A DNA stretch of 37,122 nt, from assembly GCA_016782865.1 (NCBI GenBank), contig JADHXR010000074.1, positions 1 to 37,122 on the forward strand, given 5' to 3'. Below the pieces are notes generated by a model. It was not told where the DNA came from and did no database searches. It saw only the letters and a list, made by a program, of their open reading frames with translations. Positions 26,048 through 36,000 of this stretch are shown here, piece by piece. The position numbers and the translations under genes were made by a program. How positions within the stretch are numbered: the first letter of the stretch is position 1; each line of letters starts with the position of its first letter. This stretch comes from Phycisphaerae bacterium. GTDB lineage: Bacteria; Planctomycetota; Phycisphaerae; Sedimentisphaerales; Anaerobacaceae.

Positions 26048-28767
26048 ATGCCGCCGTTGGGCTCGGGTTCATTACCAACAGACATATTCGGATCGCCGGT
26101 ATCAATGCAGGGGCTGGTGATACCATCGTGCCTCCAACCCTGTCTGTTCTCGTCCCAGTGGCCAGCCTGAGATTTCAAATGATAATTACCACTGTTCTGA
26201 TCAGCAAAGTGAGGATCGATATCGATGTTGCCAATACCTCCCAATGTGTTTGTCCAGCCCTGGACGCAGCTAAAGTTAATGATGGGATTTGAGGCCTGAA
26301 TCTGCGCCGATTCATCTCGAGTCCGACCCCAGTCGTCACTATTCTCCCAGAGAATGCAATTGAAGAGTATAAGCTCATTACCGCCCAATATCCCGCCCCC
26401 ATCACCTTTGGCAGAGTTACAGGCAATTGTACAGTTTGTCAAAGTCAAAGAGCTCGTACCGTAGCCGTAAATTCCGCCTCCCCAAGATGCTTCATTTCCG
26501 CTGAATACACAATTGGAGATTGTCATATAACCAAAATCTAATTCCAATCCACCCCCTGTAAAACCTGAGTTGCTGTAAAACTCACAATGTTCCAGCACCG
26601 CATGACTATCATAGCCCCTCAAGCCTGTCCCCTGATTGCCCCCGAAAACGCAGCCCGTAAGCTTAGGAGAACCACGATGATCATACATACCTCCTCCTGT
26701 TCCGGCGGAATTACTGATCAGTTCGCAATTACTTAGTCTGGGACTTCCCCAACTGTTAAATATTGCTCCTCCTCTATCAAGAGCAGTATTATTTGCAAAT
26801 ATGCAGTTGGCTAAGAGCGGCTCACAGTGGTCTCCATTGTATATCCCGCCTCCGGTTGACTGGGCTTGGTTGCTACTGAAGACGCAGTTGTCCAATATTG
26901 GCCTGCTATGATGCTCGTTGGCCATCCCGCCACCTTCAATAGCCGAATTGTCTTGTAATCGGCAATTGCTAATTGTCGGCGTACAATCTCTCGTGCTAAA
27001 CATCCCACCACCATGTTTGGCATAGTTGTCAACAAGATTACAATCTGTGATACTTGGACTACTATACGATAAATAAATTCCTCCACCGCAGTTATTCACA
27101 TCGCCATAGTTGGCGTCCGCGTACCCACCTTCAACTGTGAAACCATCGAGCACGGCTGCCGCACCCACGTTGCTGACAGAGATGACATGATAGCTGTTGT
27201 CTACATTACTACGCAAAACGCCAATCTCACCGCTCAGAATCGTCCTGTAAAGACCGACATCCCGCGCATTCGGGTCCGGTTCGTCAGGGCCAGCATATCC
27301 TCCTTTGATAACCACACCATTTCTGAGCCGGAAGGTAGCAGATCGATCGCCGGGGCGAACAGCAGCTCCTTGGTCGGGCATGTAGATGCCCTGTGCAACT
27401 CGGATTTCAGTGCCCCAGGAAGGTGCTGAAAGAGCGTCCTGAAGATTGTTGTAGGCATTTTCCCAATCCAGGCCGCTACCTTCACCAGTCGCATCACCAT
27501 CCACATATATGATGGTGGGCCCACTGGGAGATTGCCTCAGTACAAGGGCAGGATCTCCAAACATTCCAAAAGTCCCAGCCTCGTCGCCTGGCAAAAAGGA
27601 TTTGCCTGTTGCAAGATAGTTTGAATGCTGGAGCTGAGCATCACCGAGACACTTTCCCAGATCAAGTGCATCATAGAAGACACCGGCAGTGCCATACCCG
27701 CACGGCCCCCAGGATGCCAAACCATACGAAGGAGAAAAAACATACCAACCATCTATATAGTTTGGTACCCACCACCCGAAGGTACCACAGGAGTAGATAT
27801 CATAGAAAAAACAGCAGGGATCGTCGGCAATTATGTCCCAGTAAAAGACATCACTTCGCGTGCCATTTTTAATGAAGCCATGCGCCCAACCGTAGCCATG
27901 TACAGAAACACGTATAAGGTCATACCCTTCTGCCAATCTCGCTAAGTAGTCGGAGGCTGTAGTCGTCTGGTCGTCATTTATTTGAGTGACTTCGTCATAG
28001 AGTCCTCTCAGAAAAAAGCCGGCACCGGCCCAATCGTCATCAACATAATCCAACGCTCTTTTCGGCAATGTCAATTCCCCGATTCGATAAGCATGGTTCT
28101 TGCGAAAGTAGTTTTTCATTAGTGAAACTTCATCGCCATCCAGACTGTTGGCATAGAGCCTACTCATCCAGATCTCCGGTTTGCAGTCTCCATTAGTGGG
28201 AAAGTTCTCGTCCAACAGGCCGTTTCCATCCGTGTCATCCCACTGACTATCCATATCTCGAAAGAACAGATCAACGGGAATTCCTGTTCCTGTTCCTGAT
28301 CCTGTTTCAGCTTCAACCCATCCTGCTGGAAGCTCGCCGATAATGATACATCCGACCATTCCCTGGTCGTACTCATTCCTTGCCAGTTCCCTGAGCTGGC
28401 GGGCGGCCTGAAGTTCAAAACGGAAATCGACAATTGTCCATTGTTCCGATTCAGACTTTTGACTTGTGCCCCCCTCGGCCGAATAAAGCACTACCCGCCA
28501 GCCATCAGACTCCAAGTCGGCAATATATGTGTCGATGGATTCCGTGATCTGCCCATACAGAGTCGTATTTATAAACACTCCAAATAACCTCTCTGCGCCC
28601 ACAGTCTCACCGACCCCACTCTGATCGTCGATCTGGAATGACGGAGTCCGATAGAGGCGTTGCCCGCTGAATGGCAATCGCACAATTTCTCCTGCAGCAC
28701 CTATGGACATCCCTGCAAGCAGAAGTACGGATACTGTTAAATAGCTCGCTCGATGTGGAAATCGCAT
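25990..28767 (-). CDS. Secreted caspase-like (C25/gingipain-fold) plus right-handed beta-helix protein 2
   Basis: 925 aa from ATG 28767, with the same GAAGGAG site and almost the same signal peptide as protein 1. It follows the same plan: putative catalytic His in RVSVHGYGWAHG and Cys in YDIYSCGTFGWW, closing with FGMFGDPALV. The beta-helix is longer than in protein 1 by several turns, which accounts for the extra ~110 residues, and its repeats (GGGMxxxxxSxPxLxNCxFxxNxA) are regular. The C-terminal tail is INMGAYGGTVEASKSYRR. It is separated from protein 1 by 75 bp, and the spacer is a near copy of the one before this gene, which shows that the genes arose by tandem duplication. It is likely exported; the anchoring mode is unclear. 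Confidence 0.75.
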   Translation of the reverse strand: MRFPHRASYLTVSVLLLAGMSIGAAGEIVRLPFSGQRLYRTPSFQIDDQSGVGETVGAERLFGVFINTTLYGQITESIDTYIADLESDGWRVVLYSAEGGTSQKSESEQWTIVDFRFELQAARQLRELARNEYDQGMVGCIIIGELPAGWVEAETGSGTGTGIPVDLFFRDMDSQWDDTDGNGLLDENFPTNGDCKPEIWMSRLYANSLDGDEVSLMKNYFRKNHAYRIGELTLPKRALDYVDDDWAGAGFFLRGLYDEVTQINDDQTTTASDYLARLAEGYDLIRVSVHGYGWAHGFIKNGTRSDVFYWDIIADDPCCFFYDIYSCGTFGWWVPNYIDGWYVFSPSYGLASWGPCGYGTAGVFYDALDLGKCLGDAQLQHSNYLATGKSFLPGDEAGTFGMFGDPALVLRQSPSGPTIIYVDGDATGEGSGLDWENAYNNLQDALSAPSWGTEIRVAQGIYMPDQGAAVRPGDRSATFRLRNGVVIKGGYAGPDEPDPNARDVGLYRTILSGEIGVLRSNVDNSYHVISVSNVGAAAVLDGFTVEGGYADANYGDVNNCGGGIYLSYSSPSITDCNLVDNYAKHGGGMFSTRDCTPTISNCRLQDNSAIEGGGMANEHHSRPILDNCVFSSNQAQSTGGGIYNGDHCEPLLANCIFANNTALDRGGAIFNSWGSPRLSNCELISNSAGTGGGMYDHRGSPKLTGCVFGGNQGTGLRGYDSHAVLEHCEFYSNSGFTGGGLELDFGYMTISNCVFSGNEASWGGGIYGYGTSSLTLTNCTIACNSAKGDGGGILGGNELILFNCILWENSDDWGRTRDESAQIQASNPIINFSCVQGWTNTLGGIGNIDIDPHFADQNSGNYHLKSQAGHWDENRQGWRHDGITSPCIDTGDPNMSVGNEPEPNGGIINMGAYGGTVEASKSYRR

Positions 28768-28900
28768 AATTTGTCTCCTTCAAAAGCGTTGGTTACACAT
28801 GTAAATGGTCCAAATCACCTTAGCGGATTCTGTTTCAAATCGTCATCTTCTGTAACTCTTACTCGCCTCGACTGTTCCCCCGTATGCACCCATGTTGATT
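28648..28900. repeat. Junction repeat of the exoprotein tandem duplication, copy 2
   Basis: Partner of 25795-26047. It includes the C-terminal codons of protein 3 (28843 onward), the 75-bp spacer and the start of protein 2. Confidence 0.85.
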
Positions 28901-31455
28901 TGGTCACCGTTCGGTTCCGGCTCATCGCCTACCGGTGAAAGCGGGTCACCTTTGTCAATACAAAGGCTTGTGACACTATCATATACCCAGCTTTGAATGT
29001 CGGGATCCCATCGACCCGCCTGAGATTTCAAATGGTAATCACCGCTGGTTGCATCAGCAAATCTCGGATCAACGTCAACATTGCCTTCGCCTTCACCTGG
29101 CTGGCCAGCCTGAACATTGCTGTAGGCGACCAGAGTGTCCGCGTCCAAGTAATCGCATATTTCATCAGGCTGACCACCCCGCATGATGCAGTTAGTCAAT
29201 ATCGCGGTGGTATAACAATTGAATAGACCGCCTCCAATCGAGGCTCGGTTTGCATGGAAGGTGCAGTTGCTCAGATAAGGTTCACTGGAGTTGTTCATTA
29301 TCCCAGCACCACAGTATGCTGAGTTCCCGCTAATAATGCAGTTAGCCAAGATCATGCCGCTGCCCGCATTATGCAGACCACCGCCATACCATCCGGCTGA
29401 GTTGTTGCTGATTGTGCAATTGATCAACTTCGGATTGCTGTAAAGGCTGTACATCCCACCGCCATTATGGGCCTTGTTGCTGACAAATGTGCAGTTGGTC
29501 AGGGATGGGCTGCAAAAGTAGTTGGCCATCCCACCACCGCGATATGCCTTGTTGCTGACAAATGTGCATCCACTGAATCGCGGAATGATGCCACCAGTGT
29601 TATATACACCGCCGCCCTGTCCGGTAGCACAGTTCTGTGTGAATGTGCAGTTGATTACTGTCGGGTAGCTTTTGTCAATGTACATTCCGCCCCCGTTCGG
29701 GTCACTTTCTCGCGCATGGCCGCCGGTGATTGTTAGAGCATCAAGGACGGTCACCTCGCATGTCCCGGTGGGGGCAAAGACAACATGGTAGCTATTATCA
29801 TTCACATCAGGTGTGCCAATTTCTCCGCTTAGGACCGTTTCAAAGAGACGGGCATCTCGGGCATTAGGATCCTCTGCGCCGAGACCTGCATACCCGCCCT
29901 TAATAACAACACCGTTCTTGAGCTTAAACGTGGCCGTCGCATCACCTGTTCCGTTCGGATGAGCCGAGTCCTGGTCGGGCCTATATGTCCCCTGAGCAAC
30001 TCGAATCTCATCACCGGGCAAGGCAATAGCCAAGGCGTCTTGAAGATGATTGTAGGCATCAGGCCAGCGCGACCCGTCATGAGCCCCCGCGGCGGCAACA
30101 TCTACGTACACTATCCTCCCCTCTGGAGATACAATGCGTAGAGCTGGGTCGCCATAGATATTAAACACTAGAAAATTCATCCAAAACGAAGAGTAAGGGA
30201 TACTACTTTGAGGCAGCATTTGCTTCGTGCTATACAAAGCTTGGCCGGCGGTCAGTCCTGCAACAAGTCTCGACGTGTACCCATAAGCCATTGCCACCCC
30301 AGTGGCGCCCTCAGAAGACGGGTCAGGGACGCTCGTAAACGCCAGCCTCGTTGGTGCTACAGTGCAAACCGCTCTATTCTTGAGCAGCACGTAGGCTAAG
30401 TTATTCGGATCTTCGGGATAACCTTCATTGCAGGCCACTTGAAAAGTGAAACTGGGGTACTGCTCATTAGGGTCACAACTGCCGTTTATTGTGGTGCCGC
30501 CGTGGCCCCACCATACTGCCAGGCCAAATCTGCCGTGCCTCCAGGCATTGCAGACATCATTCGGCGTGCACGGGGTCGTCTCCGGAGGCCGATCCAGGGA
30601 ACCACAATGGTTTGGATCGGCATAATCGTCTTGATATACGCGGTGGTATGACCATCCTGCGGGGATAAGGATGTCATTGCAAATAGCCTCGCCAAAACGA
30701 CATGCCCAGTTGCCCAAAGTCATAGCCAGGAGGACGTTCTTGCGCCAGTCTGTCGACAGGCCGGATCGTGTTTCTTCTTCATAGTCCATAGTCTTGCGGA
30801 GGATTTTGTCTACGTCACGCAACGACTCGGCGTAAGGGAACCGCCCGCCTTTTGTCTTGAAGCATGGGATTCGGCCGACTATGACCTCCCAATTCCGGTC
30901 CACTCCACCAGGTCCAAAATCATCACCCCATTCGCCATAGTAACCATCACCGTCAAGATCCCAATTACCTGTCAAGTCGGCATAGTAAACATCCGAGGGG
31001 GCACTTAGCTCTTTGTCCGCCCACAGCATTTTCATTGGGATCTCCCCGACATCAGGTCGCGGGTCTCCAATCAGCAGCACATATTCAATGTTGCATTTCA
31101 CGTAATTGTCCAGAAGCCATGCTCTTATGTTCTCTGCCGCCTCATCGCCTGTGCCGCCGCCGAAATCCACTTCTGTAACGACCTCGATATCGAAACCGAG
31201 CGATTCCTTATGGGCAATGAACTCGGGCAACATGAAGGAGCTTGCCTCAATCGCTGAGGTGGTAATGACGACATACCCGGGCCGTTGGCCTGAGTCCGGT
31301 TCACTGGTCAGATCCGCCCCCGTGTCATCGATAGCCATCTCTGCCAATGGGGTATCCCCATAGCCCAGACATGGCGTTATTCCGTGTATTATGAAGAAAC
31401 AAGACACCAGCAACAGAACAAAGACACACATGCGGATATTCGGTATTTGACACAT
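28843..31455 (-). CDS. Secreted caspase-like (C25-fold) plus right-handed beta-helix protein 3
   Basis: 870 aa from ATG 31455, which has GTGAGGAG 7-8 nt upstream and is followed directly by a signal peptide (MCVFVLLLVSCFFIIHG); earlier ATGs in the frame lack these. The N-terminal half is a more classical C25-type domain than in proteins 1 and 2: VEYVLLIGDP-like strand (YVLLIGDPRPDVG), YYADLTGNWDLDGDGYYGEW (calcium-loop-like), putative catalytic His in VWWGHGGT (H318) and Cys in FQVACNEG (C342). A beta-helix with NCTFxxNxAxxGGGM repeats follows, ending in INMGAYGGTVEASKSYRR. It is the first gene of the leftward operon and faces the ECF sigma gene across 246 bp. Confidence 0.78.
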   Translation of the reverse strand: MCQIPNIRMCVFVLLLVSCFFIIHGITPCLGYGDTPLAEMAIDDTGADLTSEPDSGQRPGYVVITTSAIEASSFMLPEFIAHKESLGFDIEVVTEVDFGGGTGDEAAENIRAWLLDNYVKCNIEYVLLIGDPRPDVGEIPMKMLWADKELSAPSDVYYADLTGNWDLDGDGYYGEWGDDFGPGGVDRNWEVIVGRIPCFKTKGGRFPYAESLRDVDKILRKTMDYEEETRSGLSTDWRKNVLLAMTLGNWACRFGEAICNDILIPAGWSYHRVYQDDYADPNHCGSLDRPPETTPCTPNDVCNAWRHGRFGLAVWWGHGGTTINGSCDPNEQYPSFTFQVACNEGYPEDPNNLAYVLLKNRAVCTVAPTRLAFTSVPDPSSEGATGVAMAYGYTSRLVAGLTAGQALYSTKQMLPQSSIPYSSFWMNFLVFNIYGDPALRIVSPEGRIVYVDVAAAGAHDGSRWPDAYNHLQDALAIALPGDEIRVAQGTYRPDQDSAHPNGTGDATATFKLKNGVVIKGGYAGLGAEDPNARDARLFETVLSGEIGTPDVNDNSYHVVFAPTGTCEVTVLDALTITGGHARESDPNGGGMYIDKSYPTVINCTFTQNCATGQGGGVYNTGGIIPRFSGCTFVSNKAYRGGGMANYFCSPSLTNCTFVSNKAHNGGGMYSLYSNPKLINCTISNNSAGWYGGGLHNAGSGMILANCIISGNSAYCGAGIMNNSSEPYLSNCTFHANRASIGGGLFNCYTTAILTNCIMRGGQPDEICDYLDADTLVAYSNVQAGQPGEGEGNVDVDPRFADATSGDYHLKSQAGRWDPDIQSWVYDSVTSLCIDKGDPLSPVGDEPEPNGDQINMGAYGGTVEASKSYRR

Positions 31456-31563
31456 GATTTGGCTCCTCACTACATCAATTCCAATGATGGAACTACTTTC
31501 CATGATACAATTCCTTGTGCCTTGAATCAACACATTGATGCCTCGAACCTTCTATCCTTTCCA

Positions 31564-31574
31564 CTGATAAGTTC
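31564..31574 (-). promoter_or_regulatory. GAACTTATCAG motif pointing at the exoprotein operon
   Basis: Minus-strand GAACTTATCAG, 108 bp upstream of the exoprotein 3 start. GAACTT resembles the -35 element of ECF (sigma-E-type) promoters. An identical 11-mer lies on the plus strand at 31646-31656, facing the sigma gene. No clear shared -10 was found. Confidence 0.4.
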
Positions 31575-31645
31575 GCAAGAAGGCTGATTTCCATGCAATG
31601 AACCCCAAATTTTTCTCTATCCCGTGGGCAATTTGTTGATAAAAT

Positions 31646-31656
31646 GAACTTATCAG
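31646..31656 (+). promoter_or_regulatory. GAACTTATCAG motif pointing at the ECF sigma operon
   Basis: Plus-strand copy of the 11-mer, 45 bp upstream of the sigma ATG. Together with the minus-strand copy it forms an 11-bp inverted repeat separated by 71 bp. It would suit an autoregulated ECF promoter, but that is inference. Confidence 0.4.
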
Positions 31657-31701
31657 CCCAGTAAACGAACATAGGACGAACTGAAGGTGGCTCGTTGAAG
31701 G

Positions 31702-32448
31702 ATGCGAAGGAAACGGACAGATTCTGGCGTCAGCAGACACAGGTTTCAAACCACCCATTGGTCCCAGATCAGACAACTGCACACCTCTGATGGGTCCTTG
31801 CATAATTCGTTGTTGGAATCGCTTCTGACGCGGTACTGGCCGCCCGTCTTCTGGTATATTCGCAAAAAAGGATATGAGCGGGAACTTGCCAAAGATCTTA
31901 CCCAGGATTTTTTCCATGAAGTGGTCTTGGGCAAAAGCCTCTTAGAGCACGCCGATCAGGCCAAGGGGCGTTTGAGGAACTTTTTGCTGGTCGCCCTAGA
32001 GCGGTTTCTTGTCAGTTTTGAACGGAAGCGATCCGCCTTGAAACGACGCCCTGATCAGCACGTAGTCTCTCTGGGGGATGTAAATTTACCTGAACCTGCA
32101 ACAAAGGAAAATCCGGAACAGGCTTATTGCCGGGCATGGGCGGCAGAACTGCTGGATAGAGCCTTAGCGGAACTTTGCGAGGTTTGTCATCGTTCTGGAA
32201 AAACTAAAGAATGGTCCGTGTTTTGCGATCGAATATTAGACCCTATATTTAATGACAGCGATCAACCTGCTTTTAGTGAGATATGCAGACTTTCTGGCAT
32301 TGAAAACGAATCGAAAGCATCCAACATGGTCACAACTGTTAAGCGCCGTTTTAGATCTATTCTGCGTCGACATCTGCGAGAATCTGTAGGTTCAGATGAT
32401 AAGGTTGACGCAGAATTAATGGAACTCTTAAAAAGTTTTAGTAGTTGA
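31702..32448 (+). CDS. ECF-type RNA polymerase sigma factor (planctomycete kinase-linked group)
   Basis: 248 aa from ATG 31702, with a GAAGG just upstream. The region-2 core is visible at LLTRYWPPVFWYIRKKGY and ELAKDLTQDFFHEVV (about residues 42-75), which binds core polymerase and the -10 element. The C-terminal third (SEICRLSGIENESKASNMVT, then VKRRFRSILRRHLRESV) fits a divergent region 4. Planctomycetes have large groups of such sigma factors encoded beside Ser/Thr kinases, which are thought to control them by phosphorylation instead of an anti-sigma factor. That arrangement is exactly what follows here: a small protein and then a transmembrane kinase. Confidence 0.85.
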   Translation: MRRKRTDSGVSRHRFQTTHWSQIRQLHTSDGSLHNSLLESLLTRYWPPVFWYIRKKGYERELAKDLTQDFFHEVVLGKSLLEHADQAKGRLRNFLLVALERFLVSFERKRSALKRRPDQHVVSLGDVNLPEPATKENPEQAYCRAWAAELLDRALAELCEVCHRSGKTKEWSVFCDRILDPIFNDSDQPAFSEICRLSGIENESKASNMVTTVKRRFRSILRRHLRESVGSDDKVDAELMELLKSFSS

Positions 32449-32520
32449 AACGCATGGTTATTAAAGAAACTGCGTACTTAATAGTGAAGATGATGATTGT
32501 CTAAATATAAGATATCATTC

Positions 32521-33057
32521 ATGAAGAAAAACTCGACGGCATTTAATCTTGATAAAAAGAAACTGAGGCGTTTATTAAAGATTGGTCTTAAAAGCCCGGG
32601 AGCCCAGCCGAGAGTTCCAGATCAAAAGAAAGCTCAACTATGGCGTGATACTCTATCTAAGCACCCACCAATGGATGAATCTCAGATAGAGAAGCTGCCT
32701 GAGATACTTGCTGATTTTTGCCAAACACTTGGCTTGCTTACAGGGGATAAACTTGAGGAATGGCTACGAAATCAAGAGACGGATCTTTCTGTGATTGAAA
32801 ATATCAAGCAGTATGCAAAAACACTTTCACGCAAGAGCCGTACAGATGAAGAACATGTTATAGCGAACACCTTATATTACACCGCTATCGCCCACGCCTT
32901 ATTATACCATAAGACGAAAATAACAGAGTACAGCTATGCAGAGCTAACAAAGGCATTTGATAAACTCCGTAAGGTTGTTTGGATTGAAGATCGCTACATT
33001 CTGCTTTTTACCCAGGCTTGGGAGCACTGTCGGAAAAAACTAAAAGGAGGTGAATAA
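32521..33057 (+). CDS. Uncharacterised protein between the ECF sigma factor and kinase
   Basis: 178 aa from ATG 32521; a TTG at 32497 would add eight residues, and neither start has a clear ribosome site. It is basic at the N-terminus (KKKLRRLLKIGLK), then predicted largely helical, with no membrane segment, signal peptide or recognised domain. Its stop lies 1 bp before the kinase ATG, and the kinase ribosome site GGAGG is inside its last codons, so the two are translationally coupled. Position suggests an adaptor or anti-sigma-like partner linking the kinase and sigma factor. That is inference from context only. Confidence 0.65.
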   Translation: MKKNSTAFNLDKKKLRRLLKIGLKSPGAQPRVPDQKKAQLWRDTLSKHPPMDESQIEKLPEILADFCQTLGLLTGDKLEEWLRNQETDLSVIENIKQYAKTLSRKSRTDEEHVIANTLYYTAIAHALLYHKTKITEYSYAELTKAFDKLRKVVWIEDRYILLFTQAWEHCRKKLKGGE

Positions 33058-33058
33058 G

Positions 33059-36000
33059 ATGGCTTATCTTGAAATACGACAGAAAGGTAAGCTGATTAAA
33101 CGGCAAAATATCAGTGTGGACAAAGCCAAAAGTGGATTAACGATTCGTGTCGGTTCACTCGGTAAGGTTTTTGTCAAGTTAGGTGAGCCCGCCACCCTTG
33201 GCGATTATGAGATTATAATTCTTGAAGAACCCTTGCCAGAAAATGAAACGGACGAAAAACAGGAATCGTTTCCAACCATTAGTGGTGACCAGATATCAAT
33301 ACCGAAAGAGGAAAATATACCAAGTCAATCATATCCTCAGATAGAAGGTTATAAAATCATAGATCGACTGGGTAAAGGTGGCATGGGAACTGTCTGGCGA
33401 GCTGAGCAATTAAGCACAAAACGACAGGTGGCTTTGAAATTAATGGTTTCTCATGTAATCGACTCCCAGAGAGCCCAAGCCCGTTTTCAGCGGGAGGTAG
33501 AGTTGACCGCACGTTTTGACCATCCCAATATTGCTCGTATCTACGACAGTGGCTTACATCAAGGCATGTACTATTATGCTATGGAGCTAATCGACGGTTT
33601 AGCTTTAGATAAGTATGTAAAAGATTATAGACTAACACAAAAACAAATTCTAATCCTAATGCGAAAGATTTGCCAGGCAGTTCTTTATGCACATTTACGA
33701 GGAGTGATACATAGGGACCTGAAACCTTCTAACATATTAGTCGATTCTGAAGGTCAGCCCCATGTACTGGATTTTGGACTTGCCAAAGCCCTGCTGGAAG
33801 AGGAATCCATTGCCATCTCAATGGAAGGTCAGATAGCTGGCACACCAGCTTATATGTCTCCTGAGCAGGCATCTGGCCTTCACAGCGATCTCGATACACG
33901 TACTGATGTTTTTAGTCTGGGGGTCATTTTATATGAGCTTCTGACAGGCCGATCACCTCATGATTTATCTGGTTCAGCGCTTGATGTTTTGCATAATATT
34001 ACAGAGGGTAATATCCGGCGTCCCACTAAGATAAATAAAAAAATAGATAGTGAATTGGAGGCTATAATATTAAAAGCACTTTCCGTTGATCCGGAAAAAC
34101 GCTATGCCTCCGCTGGCATGTTAGGGATGGATATCAGCAGTTATCTGGAAGGTGAACCGCTTAATGCCTTAGTGCCTACAACCCTGTATTTTCTTCGTAA
34201 GAAGGCTTTCAAGTATAAAAAGCAGGTAGCAATAACAGCGGTAGTATTATTTGTTATCTTCTTGAGTATTTTTGCAGCTTATACGAAGGTTATTGGGGAA
34301 AGAGCTGTTACCCTTGCTATGCAAGAACGAAATAAATTATTAGAGAGCGAATTAGCAGATCTGAGAACGAAGATTTTAAGTGGAAATGCGGAAGAAGCCG
34401 AGGCTGCTCTTAGTGCGCTTGAAGAAAAGTACCTGACTGCTCAAAAAACTGAGCAAGAGACTGTGATCTCAAATGTGATGACTGATTTTCTGACTAATGA
34501 TATTCTGGGATCAATTAGAATTCGAGTATGGGAAGGTAATCAGGACACAACTTTATTGCTTGGAGCCCTTTATGCAATCCGAGATCGCTTAGAGTATAAG
34601 TTTGAGGATGCTCCCCTTACCGAAGCAATCATTCGTAAATCATTGGGAAACACTTTTCAGACTGTCGGTGAGCTAAAAGTAGCTGAGCAACAGTTAAAAC
34701 GTGCGATAGATATTTATCAAGAACAATTAGGTGAAGAGGACCCGATCACACTGGACTGCATGGATAATCTTGCCTCACTCTATGAAGAGCAGGGCAACTA
34801 CGGTGAGGCTGAGCAGTTGTTCATTGAGGTGCTGGATATCAAGCAGCGCTTGCTTGGCGAGGTTCATACTAATATTCTTGAGTATATGGAGAAGATTGCC
34901 TCTTTTTATCGAATCCATGAAGTTGAAAATAGATTCGACAAGCTGGGGTCGCTGTATGCTAAAATGTTGGAAATCAGACGTCAAATATTTGGAGAGGAAC
35001 ATTCTGATACATTGGAATCTATTAGTAATCTTGGCTGGGTGTACTTGATGAGAGATCTTTATGAAAAAGCTGAACCATTATTACTCGAGGCGGTGCAAGC
35101 CAGCCGGAGTGCACTGGGTGAACAACATTTATCCACAATATATTCATTGAATAATTTAAAGTCTCTCATAAGCAAGCTTGGTATGAAAGGTATTGAAGAA
35201 TATCAAGCAGGAATGTATGAGGAAGCGCTTGGAACATTGAGAAAAGCATACAATCTCTCCCAGAATGTTATTGGCCAATACAGTCCAGTTGATATAGCGT
35301 ACATTTCGATGGCCTTGTACCAACTAGATCGTGTTGAGGAAGCTAAAACCACACTCAATAATTTACGCTCTTTGATGGAGAATCCCAAGTTTGATATTGA
35401 CCAGCAAGCACAGAATTCTCTTCGCGAGGCGGAGCAATTATTTGCCGGTGAGAACAGCAGGCTTTATTTAGCATGGAAGTACGTCGAAACCGCGGAATTA
35501 GAACAAGCCTCAAAGTTAGTTAATGAACTTCGGCTTTCATCGAATCAGGAGGATAGTGAAATTACCCTACGATTGCAGAGTCTTATAAAGGGTTTAACTA
35601 AAGCTTATTACAATCGAGGCAGAATATGTGAGTATATTAATGGTCAGTACCAGGAAGCAATTAGCAATTATGAGGCAGCATTACGTATCGATCCAAACTA
35701 TGCATTAGATTTAGGCGATCTTGCATGGTTACAAGCTACATGCCCGGTACCTGACTTCCGTGATGGAACTAAAGCAATAAGTAATGCAACAAAAGCTTGC
35801 CAATTAACAGACTGGACAAGCTGCAATCAGATAAACACTCTTGCGGCTGCTTATGCGGAAGCTGGTGATTTTGCTGCTGCTATTGAGTGGCAAAGCAAAG
35901 CCATAGATTTGCTGTCTGAACGAGAACGTGCCGTGTGGCGAGCTAATTATGAATCACTAATGGAACTATACAAATCTAATAGACCCTACCATAGAGTTAA

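Noticed and set aside
24000..30000. Repeated GGxxNxxCxF-like spacing suggesting a CRISPR or DNA satellite
   Set aside because: The periodicity is that of beta-helix turns at protein level; the DNA repeats are imperfect and in frame.
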